Positions 27,064 to 35,999 of a stretch of DNA of 64,000 bases are shown here, in pieces. The DNA is from Mesorhizobium sp. SOD10 (GTDB lineage Bacteria; Pseudomonadota; Alphaproteobacteria; Rhizobiales; Rhizobiaceae): NCBI GenBank assembly GCA_000824805.1, contig CCNA01000007.1, positions 62,001 to 126,000 on the forward strand, written 5' to 3'. The translations under genes were made by a program, and so were the position numbers. Position 1 is the stretch's first letter. The number at the start of each line of letters is the position of its first letter. The notes beneath the pieces were generated by a model. That model had not been told where the DNA came from and made no database searches. It worked only from the letters and a program-made list of their open reading frames with translations.

Positions 27064-27858
27064 TCATCCGTGCATTTGTGCCCCGCCGCACACGCTAAGA
27101 CCCTGTCCCGTGATGTTGCGCGCGCGAGCGCTGGCTAAAAACGCGACGGCTTCGCCGATATCCTCGGGATCCTGCGCCCTCTTTAAAGGCACGGCGGCTA
27201 CGCGGCTTTGCCAAACTTCTTCCGCCGTCTTGCCGGTGATAGCCGCCATCTCAACGCACGACTGCTGCGTCAATTCCGACCAGACAAACCCCGGCAAAAC
27301 CGCATTCACGTTGATATTGTAGCCAGCGAGATCTTTGGCGAGGGACTTGGTGAGCCCAAGCACCGCGGATTTGGAGGAGCCGTAGCTGGGGCTCAAAGCG
27401 AGCGGATCACGGCCGGCGACCGACGAGATGTTCACGATCTTGCCCTCACGCCGCCGTTTCATGCCGGAAATGACGGCGCGGCACATGCCGAAGACGCCAC
27501 CCACATTGACGGCATACAATCGCTCGTGAGCTTCCTGTGACAAGTTCTCAAGGCTGGCGGCGTGATAGACGCCAGCGTTGTTCACCAGGATGCCGATGGG
27601 CCCGATGCTTTCCTCAACTTCGTTGGCCAGTACCTTCGCCCCCTCCCAGTCGCGAACGTCGTGCTGACGAGAAAACGCCCGCGCACCAGATGCTTCGATC
27701 TGCTTTGCCGCCTCTTCAGCGGCAGCCGCTTTGATATCGAGACAAACCACAACCGAGCCGTGGCGGGCGAGCACGCCCGCAATCCCCAGACCGATTCCAC
27801 TGCCTGCCCCTGTTACCAGGGAGATCTGACCCGCTAGTTCTCCGCCTTGATCAGCCAT
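27064..27858 (-). CDS. SDR-family oxidoreductase
   Basis: This is a complete classical short-chain dehydrogenase of 264 aa. It has TGAGSGIG at the nucleotide site, CLDIK with an Asp that favours NAD(H), NNAG, Ser in VNISSVAG and the catalytic YGSSK. The C-terminal ARNITGQGLSVCGG is typical. Members oxidise or reduce secondary alcohols or ketones. It lies between the alpha/beta-hydrolase gene and the flavoprotein gene in the hpaD operon, so a side-chain alcohol dehydrogenase is plausible. The substrate is not shown. Confidence 0.85.
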   Translation of the reverse strand: MADQGGELAGQISLVTGAGSGIGLGIAGVLARHGSVVVCLDIKAAAAEEAAKQIEASGARAFSRQHDVRDWEGAKVLANEVEESIGPIGILVNNAGVYHAASLENLSQEAHERLYAVNVGGVFGMCRAVISGMKRRREGKIVNISSVAGRDPLALSPSYGSSKSAVLGLTKSLAKDLAGYNINVNAVLPGFVWSELTQQSCVEMAAITGKTAEEVWQSRVAAVPLKRAQDPEDIGEAVAFLASARARNITGQGLSVCGGAQMHG

Positions 27859-28065
27859 TGTGGCACCTCTTCACTTCTAAGGTTCTCGAAAGTAAACGCC
27901 AACGTTCCCGGGCAGCGCTCTCGGCTTTGTGTTCTGCTCCGGCGCTTTGCCACGCCGGTCTCCGGACAGAGATGAGACGCTTGCGAGCAGAGGTCGCCGG
28001 TACCTCGGGGCTGGGCGGGCGGAAGGCCTCGTCGCGTCCCGCGCCGGTCCAGTGGCGCTGCTATG

Positions 28066-28908
28066 CTATGCGTTTGCTCCGGGAGCATTGAAAAATTCCG
28101 ACACAACGCCGTTGAAACGCTCGGCCTTGTCGCGATGGCTCCAGTGTCCGCAGTTGCTGAAGACATGCAGTTCCGAGCGCGGGATGAGCGATGACAGGCG
28201 CACGCTGGTCTCTACCGGGATAACTCGGTCCTCGCGGCCGTGAAGAACCAGCACATCATTACGAATGCGGGCTATGTCGTTCTCGGAGCTCAGGAGAGCG
28301 TTCATCTTTTGCTCTCGCGGCCCCGGAAACAGCTTCTTGAACACTTCGTCATATCCCGGGCGGATGGAAGTATTGTATCGTAGGTCGATCATCTCCTCGG
28401 TGATCGAGCTAGGCTCCACCGTAAAATTCTCGAGCAGGCTTCGCATTTGGTCGCGCTTACCGTCAAATCCGACGCCGGCATTGAAACTCTTCGGCATCTC
28501 GAAACGCAGGCCAACCGACCCCATCAATGCCGCGCGGCGGACACGATCGGGGTGCCTTATCGTCACTGCAAGTGCGAGCGCCCCGCCGAATGAATTCCCG
28601 AGCAGATGTACCTTGTCAAAGCCCATCACGTCCAAGAAGTCCACGACGTGACGCACCCAAAGGTCGAGGCCGTATGTCGCGTCCTCGGCGGCATCGCTAT
28701 AGCCGAAACCAGCCACATCCATGGCGACAGCCCGAAAGGAGCGCGCAAAAAACGGCAAAGTATCGTTCCAATTGGCGTAAGCAGATACGCCCACGCCGGA
28801 TCCATGCAGCATCAGGACAGGCACGCCCTCACCCATGTCATGGTAGTTGGTCGTGACGCTCCCAGCTCTAATCGTCCGTCCGATCGCCGGATTTTGCGTT
28901 GGTGTCAT
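28066..28908 (-). CDS. Alpha/beta hydrolase, meta-cleavage-product hydrolase type
   Basis: The protein (280 aa) has the C-C bond hydrolase layout of BphD/TodF/DmpD. These features are present: HGSGVGVSAYANW oxyanion region, GNSFGG with nucleophile Ser106, HGREDRVIP with Asp227 and NCGHWSH with His255. These enzymes cleave ring-fission ketones to 2-hydroxypentadienoates and an acid. GGAGTG supports the ATG at 28908. The gene is placed directly after hpaD. Classical hpa operons instead carry HpaE, a semialdehyde dehydrogenase, so this points to a substituted catechol substrate. That link is inference. Confidence 0.85.
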   Translation of the reverse strand: MTPTQNPAIGRTIRAGSVTTNYHDMGEGVPVLMLHGSGVGVSAYANWNDTLPFFARSFRAVAMDVAGFGYSDAAEDATYGLDLWVRHVVDFLDVMGFDKVHLLGNSFGGALALAVTIRHPDRVRRAALMGSVGLRFEMPKSFNAGVGFDGKRDQMRSLLENFTVEPSSITEEMIDLRYNTSIRPGYDEVFKKLFPGPREQKMNALLSSENDIARIRNDVLVLHGREDRVIPVETSVRLSSLIPRSELHVFSNCGHWSHRDKAERFNGVVSEFFNAPGANA

Positions 28909-29104
28909 GTGTTCACTCCGATCCATTGGCTCGATATGAGGTGCGAGATGTTTGGTCGGCGCGCTCGCAGCACGCCATCCATGATTGCCGCCGCCGTCCG
29001 CCAGGAATGCTTGCGTGCCTCTCCATCTCATCGAGAATGGTCAGGCGGGACTTGTCCGGAGGCTGGCGACAACGCGTCACGGCCTTCCGTTCAGCGCACC
29101 GTGA

Positions 29105-30085
29105 TCATGACGCGATTATGGATGGCGTCTCGAGCTCCGGCGCACTTTGCATTGCACATTCGAATTCCGTGGCCTCCTCGTAAAAGGAGGGCGGCGAGGG
29201 CGTACCCCAGAGCGTCTTGCGCTGAGGATCGTCGAGCGACCAGCGAATGGGCTCCAGATCCGGGTCTACCGTCTGGTAGTCGGAGCAATAGAGCTCGATT
29301 CGGTGACCGTCCGGATCACGCACGTAAAGGAAGAACGCGTTGGAAATGCCGTGGCGTCCGGGGCCACGCTCGATATTGGCCACGTAACCTGTGGTCGCCA
29401 TCTGGTCCAGGAGGTCGATAATGCTGAGGGGACCCGGCACCCAGAACGCGAGGTGATGGAGCTTCGGGCCGACGCCATTCATGAATGCGATGTCGTGCGA
29501 GGTACCCTTGCGATGCATCCAGGCCGCTACCACCCGTTTCGTCGCATCATCCTCGGTATATTCCGTAACCCGGAAGCCGATCTCGCCGAAGAAGGCGACC
29601 GCCTCGTCCACGTCGGGTGAGAGGCAGTTGAAGTGATCGATCCTCAGCGGGCGTACACCGCGGTAGAGACCGTATTGCTGGTGGATGGGCGGCAGCCGGT
29701 CCATGCGGGCATGGAATTCCAGCGGTATTCCTTGAGGTGAAGATGTGCGAACCGTGGGAGATTGGTGAGCTCGGTCGATCCACTCGACGGGCCGGCCGCG
29801 ATCACTGAAGAAAGCCGCCGCCTTATCGAGATCTTGCTCGTCGAAGAGCTTGAAACCGAGCGCGCCTACGGCAGGCGAAGCGCCCTGCCGTAACACCAAG
29901 GAGTGATGGCCCCGCTCCTCCATCGCGCGCAGATAAAGCACGTCACCTGCTTCATCGGTAACCTGCATGCCAAGCACGTCGGCATAGAAGGCGCGCGAAC
30001 GCTGCAAATCGCTGACGACCAACGTGGCGTGACTGACCCTCACGATATTAAAGTGCGGATAGAGATTTGGCGCGGGTACGGGCAC
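29105..30085 (-). CDS. hpaD: Homoprotocatechuate 2,3-dioxygenase-type extradiol dioxygenase
   Basis: The protein (326 aa) has two VOC modules and the metal triad His151 (LRIDHFNC), His211 (GPKLHHLAF) and Glu264 (GHRIELYCSDYQ). The C-terminal DPDLEPIRWSLDDPQRKTLWG tail is characteristic of the Brevibacterium HPCD / Arthrobacter MndD group. These Fe or Mn enzymes cleave 3,4-dihydroxyphenylacetate proximal to the hydroxyls. The start is GTG with GGAGG upstream. It is the first gene of a six-gene operon, and a third copy of the MarR-type operator lies about 110 bases upstream. The class is firm; the true catechol may differ. Confidence 0.9.
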   Translation of the reverse strand: MPVPAPNLYPHFNIVRVSHATLVVSDLQRSRAFYADVLGMQVTDEAGDVLYLRAMEERGHHSLVLRQGASPAVGALGFKLFDEQDLDKAAAFFSDRGRPVEWIDRAHQSPTVRTSSPQGIPLEFHARMDRLPPIHQQYGLYRGVRPLRIDHFNCLSPDVDEAVAFFGEIGFRVTEYTEDDATKRVVAAWMHRKGTSHDIAFMNGVGPKLHHLAFWVPGPLSIIDLLDQMATTGYVANIERGPGRHGISNAFFLYVRDPDGHRIELYCSDYQTVDPDLEPIRWSLDDPQRKTLWGTPSPPSFYEEATEFECAMQSAPELETPSIIAS

Positions 30086-30187
30086 AGTTCCTCCAGTTTA
30101 TCCAACGAGCCTGAAGCGGATGGCGAGCCACTCTGCCGGCTCTTGCAGCATCGCGAAGCTTCTCTAGCTCCGCCGCATGTCGATAAA

Positions 30188-30217
30188 TGTTTAACTCGTT
30201 AGATATTTTGCTGTCAA
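30188..30217 (-). promoter_or_regulatory. Candidate promoter and TAACTCGTTA operator before hpaD
   Basis: On the minus strand TTGACA (30212-30217) is followed at about the right distance by a weak -10 candidate (TAAACA). TAACTCGTTA (30192-30201) matches TAAC-N2-GTTA seen at 17268 and 22308, and the adjacent GTCAAGCG on the plus strand is shared by all three sites. The palindrome is less perfect and lies 4 bases further from the -35 box. Confidence 0.5.
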
Positions 30218-31261
30218 GCGGGATTTGTCCGGGCAACAACACGAGAGGCGATGACTTTTCGGGCGGATCCGTCATGAACTCCGGTCGATGGCGGTCGGCC
30301 ATGAAGAAGATGCCGCCTCGCCTGCGGGCGCAATCCCGAGAGGGAAATGTCTCGGCACAATCGCTGAACAGTGAAATCTGAGCCGGAAGTCAACTCCGAA
30401 GGCGTCGAGGACAGCGGACACGGTTCTTTTGAACGCCTGAGAGTATCGTGCTGACTGAGTCCGCCATGCAGGCACAATGTTCCGGACGCAGCTGAATTCG
30501 TCAGAGTCGAGCTGCAATGCCGTGGCGGCAACGTTTTCTTCAAGTTGTTCGATTTTGTTAGTACCCGGGATTGGCAGCATCTCTGGGCTGCGTCGGAGCA
30601 GCCACGCGAGTGCCACTTGAGCGACCGTGGCCTGACGCGCTTTCGCGATCTGCCGCGCTGTACGTCCCAATTTGGGCAGATTGCCCTGTGCTTGACGCAA
30701 GACCTGCGTGATATTGTCGAGCGTGCGCAAAGTAGGTGACGCGATCGACATCACAATCAAAAAAAACGTGAAGGGGGCAAGGACGCCCTGTGTCGCGGTG
30801 TTCGGCAATGTCAACTTGGGCATGCTAGACACCTTTGAATCTGCGTACGTGGTCCGCGAAGCGAACCAGGACCATTACCGGCGCGTCACCGTGCCTCTAT
30901 GACGTCGCGCGCCTTGGCGATGACCGCAGGCCCGTGAATATCGAGGTTCCCAATCCCGCGCCCCGTGAGCAGCACAGGATTACGCCGATCAAGTTCGGGG
31001 ACGTATCGGCTAGCTTGGAGCATGGGGCCAGAAAGCTTCGGAAAGCTCCGAACGCCTCAGCTGGATCCAGACGTTTCAACCAAGCCAGCTCTCTTGTCCC
31101 GGCCGCAGCTGTTCTGTGAGCTGTACTGTGTTCTCACTCGCGCTTGCAGTGGCTGTGCGGGCAGCAGATGTTCTTCACGGTCGTGAGGTTCTCGTCCACG
31201 TAGTGAGCGAAAGCGACGGCGAGGGGCTGCACATCTAAAGTAATGTTTCCCTTCCGTACTG
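30218..31261. other. Gene-poor degraded stretch, about 1 kb
   Basis: No intact gene is supported between the hpaD promoter and the cyclase gene. Two protein-like fragments are visible on the minus strand. One is the aldo/keto reductase remnant at 30466-30721. The other, near 30895-31080, reads LIGVILCCS in one frame and LLTGRGIGNLDIHGPAVI in another before a stop, as if frameshifted. This looks like decayed coding sequence. Confidence 0.5.
30466..30721 (-). pseudogene. Aldo/keto reductase C-terminal remnant
   Basis: About 85 codons resemble the C-terminal third of an aldo/keto reductase: ARQIAKARQATVAQVALAWLL, then MLPIPGTNKIEQLEENVAA and LDSDEF. This is the usual cofactor-binding IPGT...R/K..LEEN segment. 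The catalytic Asp/Tyr/Lys/His part is absent, the upstream frame is unrelated and the downstream frame continues with no family character. It is a broken gene. Confidence 0.6.
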
Positions 31262-31918
31262 TTATCGGGACGCCGACTCCATAGCGAAGGCGCGGCATGG
31301 AGCTCCGTCGCCTTCGCCAATGATCAGCGGTGCCGCGCAGAACCACACCACGTCGTGGTCGAGCTGGTCGAGGTTGGTCAAGTTCTCTATCAGCCCAAGA
31401 CCGGCGCCGAGCAGGATCAGGTGGCTAGGCTGATGCCTGGCACCCACTGGGTCAGGCGACGGGAAGTCCATTCCTACGAAGGACAACTCGGCCTTGCTCA
31501 GAACCGTAGCCGCGGCCGGATCCAGGAAAGGAGCGGTGGCGCCGTAATAATCCGCCCTGCCCCAGCGCTTGCTGTGCCCGCTGCGGACCAGCACGCCGGC
31601 CAACGACGGGCGGGAACCATCGAGTGCGGCCACAAAAGCCTCCGGCCCGATGGCTCCATCGGGACCCGGCTTGACGTCGACCACGAGCGCCGGTCCCGCC
31701 CAGCGATCGAGCGGCATGTCGAACATCGTCATCCCATCGGAAATGAAGTGGGCCGGTGCATCCACATGCGTGCCGATATGCGTACAGCAGCTCACATTGG
31801 TCATCCGCACGCCGTCGGGCTCGACTTCGAGGCAACGGAAGCGCGCTTTTTTCTGCCCTGGATACTGGGGCATTCCCTCTATCAAGGGGTGGGTCAGGTC
31901 GATGAGATATTGGCTCAT
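31262..31918 (-). CDS. Cyclase-family (kynurenine formamidase-like) metal hydrolase
   Basis: The protein (218 aa) carries the family motif HIGTHVDAPAHF (HxGTHxDxPxH) near residue 45 and later GMDFPSPDP and FCAAPLIIGEGDGAPCRAFA. Members hydrolyse N-formylkynurenine, isatin or other amides and lactones with a metal ion. The ATG overlaps the SDR stop (ATGA). It is the last gene of the 12-gene operon. It could open a cyclic amide or ester formed in that pathway; the substrate is not known. Confidence 0.84.
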   Translation of the reverse strand: MSQYLIDLTHPLIEGMPQYPGQKKARFRCLEVEPDGVRMTNVSCCTHIGTHVDAPAHFISDGMTMFDMPLDRWAGPALVVDVKPGPDGAIGPEAFVAALDGSRPSLAGVLVRSGHSKRWGRADYYGATAPFLDPAAATVLSKAELSFVGMDFPSPDPVGARHQPSHLILLGAGLGLIENLTNLDQLDHDVVWFCAAPLIIGEGDGAPCRAFAMESASR

Positions 31919-32670
31919 GAGCTCTCTCCTCGCACAACTCCGTTGAGTGCTGTCTGACCGCCGTCGACGACGAGCACCTCGCCGGTAACATAAGAAGCCG
32001 TGGGAGCGGCCAGGAAGCAGATCGCCTCCGCGCATTCCTCGGCGGTTCCCCAACGTCGCGCCGGTGGCATAGCGAACTCGTCACCGTTCGCGAGCGCTGC
32101 CGCGTTGAGGTTGGTGCGGATGGTCCCTGGCGCCACGGCATTGACGCGGATGCCGTATTCAGCCAAGTCGACGGCCATCGACTTCATCAGCATCAGGATG
32201 GCTCCCTTGGAGGCATTGTAGTGCGCCGTGGCGGGTTCGGCGACGAATGAGTTCGTCGATGCGGTGAAGACGATTGAACCCGGGCGCTGCTTCTTGACCA
32301 TCCAGTCGGCAATGGTCTGGGTGAGAACGAACGGACCACGCAGGTTGACTCGCATGATACGATCCCAGTCATCGTCGGTGAGATCGAGAAACGGCTTCTC
32401 CCACCAGATTCCCGCGTTCGCCACGACAATGTCGATGGCACCGAAGGCGTTCAGCGCTGCCGCGAGGACGTCTTGAGCGACCCCGCGGTCGCCTCCGTCA
32501 CCGGTCACCGTGATCTCAGGCCCGGGCAAGGTTTCCGCAGCCAGGCCGGCCTTGTTGATGTCGACCCGCACCACCTGGGCTCCCCGGGCAGACAAGAGCT
32601 TCGCCGTCGCCAGACCGATGCCACTGGCGGCTCCGGTAACGATTGCCGTGGCTCCCTCAAGATTGGACAT
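31915..32670 (-). CDS. SDR-family oxidoreductase
   Basis: This classical SDR (251 aa) has TGAASGIG, VRVDIN with an Asp favouring NAD(H), VANAG in place of NNAG, the Ser region FTASTNS and the catalytic YNASK. The C-terminal SYVTGEVLVVDGG is standard. Its ATG overlaps the stop of the PLP-enzyme gene by one base (TAATG), and its stop overlaps the cyclase start. The substrate is unknown; it is probably a hydroxy or oxo acid of the operon's pathway. Confidence 0.86.
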   Translation of the reverse strand: MSNLEGATAIVTGAASGIGLATAKLLSARGAQVVRVDINKAGLAAETLPGPEITVTGDGGDRGVAQDVLAAALNAFGAIDIVVANAGIWWEKPFLDLTDDDWDRIMRVNLRGPFVLTQTIADWMVKKQRPGSIVFTASTNSFVAEPATAHYNASKGAILMLMKSMAVDLAEYGIRVNAVAPGTIRTNLNAAALANGDEFAMPPARRWGTAEECAEAICFLAAPTASYVTGEVLVVDGGQTALNGVVRGESS

Positions 32671-33647
32671 TAGACTTCCTGTCCCGCAACGGCGGGCGGA
32701 TCGACGCTCAACGCCTGGCGCGCGACGACCGTGTCGATGTTGGAGCCGCTGATGATGCACACCACGGTGCCCGAAAACGACCCCCGATGTTGCAACAGAG
32801 CCGCGACGGTGCATGCCGCCGACGGCTCGACCAGAAGCCGTTCCGAGAGAAAGATACGCGCTACCGCCGAGAGCAGCTCATCCTCCGTGACGGTAAAACT
32901 CCCGGCGACGTAACGCCGGCACATTTCGTACGTCAATTCACTAAGCGCGCGGGCCGCCAGACCGTCGGCTATGGATTTAAAGCCCACAACCTCCACCCGC
33001 TCACCCTGCTCGAGCGAGCGCGTCAGCCGGGGACCGATGGCGGGCTCGGCACCCCAAACCGTGCATCCCGGCGCCAGATAATGCAGCGCCGCACCGACGC
33101 CGGAAATGAGGCCACCTCCGCCCACAGCCGCGACCACTGCGGAGACATCCGGCACCTGCTCCATGATCTCGAAGGCTACCGAGCTCTGTCCAGCCACGAT
33201 CGCGGGATCGTCAAACGAGTGAATCAGCGCGGTGTCAGGACGCACCGCTTCCGCCTTGGCCGCCGCGAGCGCATCCTCCCAATACTTACCGACCTCGACC
33301 ACTTCGGCACCCCATGTCCGGATCGCCGCGAGCTTGGCCTGGTTCGCGCCCGACGGTGCAAAGATGGTGGCCGGAACCTTATTCAGGCGCGCTGCGTAGG
33401 CAACCCCCAAGCCATGATTGCCGGTCGAGGCGGCCACGACACGACCTGGTGCCGATGGCAGCGAGTGGATCGAGAAAAGTGCGCCGCGCACCTTGAACGA
33501 ACGTGTCGGCTGAGCGAATTCGAGCTTCAGCCATATTTCGCAGCCCGTCAGTTTCGATAGCGTCGGTGAGAAGACACAGGGCGTGGTCGGTAGCACGCTC
33601 GCCAGATAGCTGCGCGCAGCGCGGAGAGTTGTTTCACCTATTGCCAT
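32670..33647 (-). CDS. PLP-dependent threonine/serine dehydratase-like enzyme
   Basis: The protein (325 aa) has the fold-type II PLP layout. The Schiff-base Lys sits in RSFKVRGAL near residue 52, the substrate loop is ASTGNHGLGVAYAA, and the phosphate-binding tetraglycine occurs in AVGGGGLISGVGAAL. There is no C-terminal ACT domain, so it is the catabolic type. Such enzymes remove water or another group from beta-hydroxy amino acids and release reactive enamines. A RidA protein, which hydrolyses such enamines, is encoded in the same operon. The exact amino acid is unknown. Confidence 0.86.
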   Translation of the reverse strand: MAIGETTLRAARSYLASVLPTTPCVFSPTLSKLTGCEIWLKLEFAQPTRSFKVRGALFSIHSLPSAPGRVVAASTGNHGLGVAYAARLNKVPATIFAPSGANQAKLAAIRTWGAEVVEVGKYWEDALAAAKAEAVRPDTALIHSFDDPAIVAGQSSVAFEIMEQVPDVSAVVAAVGGGGLISGVGAALHYLAPGCTVWGAEPAIGPRLTRSLEQGERVEVVGFKSIADGLAARALSELTYEMCRRYVAGSFTVTEDELLSAVARIFLSERLLVEPSAACTVAALLQHRGSFSGTVVCIISGSNIDTVVARQALSVDPPAVAGQEV

Positions 33648-33652
33648 GGTAC

Positions 33653-34573
33653 CTATGCCACGTGTTGCGTGGGCGACGTCGCGTCGAAACGCTTCGGCTT
33701 GGGCATCGACTGAGAGCCGGCTCGAGACATGCGATCACGTAGGCCAGCTCGTGTCAGCGCCTCGAGTACCAGGTGCGCGCGCCGCACGCGCTCCTCGGCG
33801 AGGGTGACCGCCGGACCTGCGAGGTGCAACCCCACAGGATAGATGTCGGGAGCGTTTCGGAGACCGAATTTGAGATATACCGGCCCAACGCGCCGCACTA
33901 TATCCGCCGCTTCGTGAACCCGGACGAATCCGCCGAGATTGGCTGGTGACTCCAGATATATGTCGAACGCGGCCCCGCTTGCCGCGCGAAGCTCCGCAAG
34001 CTGGTCAACAGTGAGACCGCCCGGAACGTTGATGGAATCCGCACCAAGCTTTTCCATCACGGAGACTGAGGCGGGATTGCTCGGCCCAGCCAGCGCCGAT
34101 ACCTTTAGTCGGATGTCGGGTGGTATTTCGCCACGCACACGCATTTCGTGAAGCGTCCAGAGCACCCCGGTGTCACCGACGAGCAGGCATGGGACACCCA
34201 GCTCGATGGCTCGCAGCGCATCGTCGATGCTGAACTGAAGGTGAGACTTCCCGCTGACATTCAGCGGCGGTACGGAGCCCGGCCGAAAAGCACTTCCGCC
34301 GATGTCCCAATTGCCGCGCGGCCCGAGGAACAGGCAAAGCTCGACCGCGGCCTCGCGGCAGATCGACACCATGTCCGTGATGTGATGGTCATCCAGCATT
34401 GCGTCGCCGCTGCCTTGGCTCACCCGATGGAGCGGCACGCCATAGGTATTTGCAGCCGAAAGCACCGCCTCCAGCGGCTTCGGGCCTTCGACTGACGGAA
34501 TCTCGAAGCGGAAAGCACCGCCGTCCGGAAAGGTCTGCGTCACAACGGTGCTCCTAATTGATTCACTAAACAT
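33653..34573 (-). CDS. TIM-barrel protein, peptidase U32-like
   Basis: The protein (306 aa) starts with FEIPSVEGPKPLEAVLSAA and has repeated beta-alpha units (ELCLFLGPRGNWDIG, PCLLVGDTGVLWTLHEM, SINVPGGLTVDQLAEL, AFDIYLESPANLGGFVR). It resembles proteins annotated as U32-family peptidases, although the Cys-rich C-terminal part of true U32 collagenase-like enzymes is absent. I would not claim proteolysis; a barrel lyase or hydrolase is possible. The start is the ATG at 34573 or 34579, overlapping the end of the FAD-enzyme gene. It lies 5 bases before the PLP-enzyme gene. Confidence 0.6.
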   Translation of the reverse strand: MFSESIRSTVVTQTFPDGGAFRFEIPSVEGPKPLEAVLSAANTYGVPLHRVSQGSGDAMLDDHHITDMVSICREAAVELCLFLGPRGNWDIGGSAFRPGSVPPLNVSGKSHLQFSIDDALRAIELGVPCLLVGDTGVLWTLHEMRVRGEIPPDIRLKVSALAGPSNPASVSVMEKLGADSINVPGGLTVDQLAELRAASGAAFDIYLESPANLGGFVRVHEAADIVRRVGPVYLKFGLRNAPDIYPVGLHLAGPAVTLAEERVRRAHLVLEALTRAGLRDRMSRAGSQSMPKPKRFDATSPTQHVA

Positions 34574-35999
34574 CGTCATTGAGGACACTGGCCAGTTGCT
34601 TGCGGATGCGCTGCGCGGCTTCCATGCCGAGGGTTGCCGCACGCTCGCAGTTGCCGATCTCGGCAAAGTAGTCGCCTGCTAGTCGTACGTGACCGAAATC
34701 CGTTGCCACACTGTCCGATATACCCCACCCGTTCTCAGGTGCGCGTGGCGGGCGAGACGCGTTTCCGATATGCCACCGCCGGACCACCGTTTCAGTTATC
34801 AACGACGGCAATTGGGGATAGATGCGCCCGAGATCCCGACTGAAGGTGCGGACCACTTCGTCATCCGAGCGATCAATCAGCTTTCTCGCATCATCACCGC
34901 CCGCGTAGACCATCATGCTGCCACCGGGCGCGCGCTCGCCTGTACGAAGCGGGTTGGCATGGTTGAACAGCATGTTGAAGGACAGACCCGGCGTCGTCAT
35001 GCCATAGATATGGTCCCAGGGCATTGAGTGCTTCTCGTTCGTCAGGAAGCCCATCACGACGAATGTGCCGTACTTCACGGAGTCCAGGAACTCCGATGCC
35101 TGGCTGGTCAAGCGATCGACGATCTTCCGGGCGATCGGTGCCGGCGTTGCCACGATGACATGCTTCGCGCGAATCGCTCGCAAGGTGCCGCCTTCATCAT
35201 AGGAAATGCGGACGCCATCTTTGCCGTCAACGACGGACTCGACTGGGCAATTGAGACGCACGTGACTCGCCATCTCCGTAGCTAGCGCAGCGGGGAGTTG
35301 ACCGGAACCACCCATGGCGTTGTTAATCGAGAAGCCCTTCTTTCCGCCCCAGACGGCGGCGTACATCGATGCCTCCACGCCTACGGCATGTTCTTCCATT
35401 TCCGACGACGAGCGCCTGCTGGCTGCGGCGAATAGTTCATCCACCCGTTTCGGTAGCTTTCCGAAATATTCGCGGGCGCTGAGATGTCCAAAGTAAGGAC
35501 GCGTGCGGGAGAGCATCGACAGCATACTCTCGCCTTTGTTTAACCGCGCCACTTTGTGGAATCCGCGTACCGCACGTCGCAGCCGCAATCCGGTCAGAAC
35601 CATCGCAATGCGCTCACCGATCGAAAGCGGCAGTCGGTAGACATAGGATTCTACGGACTTACAGTCGTAGACCCGACCGTCGAACGCCACGGCAGACGTG
35701 ACCCCCGGCACCGGAAGCGGAGGTACCGAGAGCGACTTCATCATGCGGCCGAGAACCGATTCCGGCGGCGGGAGCAAATGGCATCCGAGGTTTATCCAGT
35801 AGGGACCGCGATCTTCGGAGCGCATCCGACCGCCGAGCCGATCCGTCGCCTCGATAAGCACGACGTTCAGATCGCGCAACTCCCACAAAGCAGCCATGCC
35901 TGCCGCGCCGCCGCCCACGACGCAGACGTCGAAGCCCTCGACTTCGGACTTCCGCGCGGGGTCACCCGCGGCCCTAAGGCCTTCAGGCAAATTAGGCAT
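34566..35999 (-). CDS. FAD-dependent amine-oxidase/PPO-like oxidoreductase
   Basis: The protein (477 aa) opens with the FAD Rossmann motif DVCVVGGGAAGMAALWEL and IEATDRLGGRM, has WINLGCHL, and ends with LAGDYFAEIGNCERAATLG, the C-terminal FAD-binding segment of the flavin amine oxidase / protoporphyrinogen oxidase family. NMLFNHANPLRTG is shared almost exactly with the protein encoded at 59863-61266, so the two are paralogues. The ATG overlaps the dapA-like stop by 8 bases. It probably oxidises a C-N or C-C bond of the imported amino compound; this is inference. Confidence 0.82.
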   Translation of the reverse strand: MPNLPEGLRAAGDPARKSEVEGFDVCVVGGGAAGMAALWELRDLNVVLIEATDRLGGRMRSEDRGPYWINLGCHLLPPPESVLGRMMKSLSVPPLPVPGVTSAVAFDGRVYDCKSVESYVYRLPLSIGERIAMVLTGLRLRRAVRGFHKVARLNKGESMLSMLSRTRPYFGHLSAREYFGKLPKRVDELFAAASRRSSSEMEEHAVGVEASMYAAVWGGKKGFSINNAMGGSGQLPAALATEMASHVRLNCPVESVVDGKDGVRISYDEGGTLRAIRAKHVIVATPAPIARKIVDRLTSQASEFLDSVKYGTFVVMGFLTNEKHSMPWDHIYGMTTPGLSFNMLFNHANPLRTGERAPGGSMMVYAGGDDARKLIDRSDDEVVRTFSRDLGRIYPQLPSLITETVVRRWHIGNASRPPRAPENGWGISDSVATDFGHVRLAGDYFAEIGNCERAATLGMEAAQRIRKQLASVLNDDV

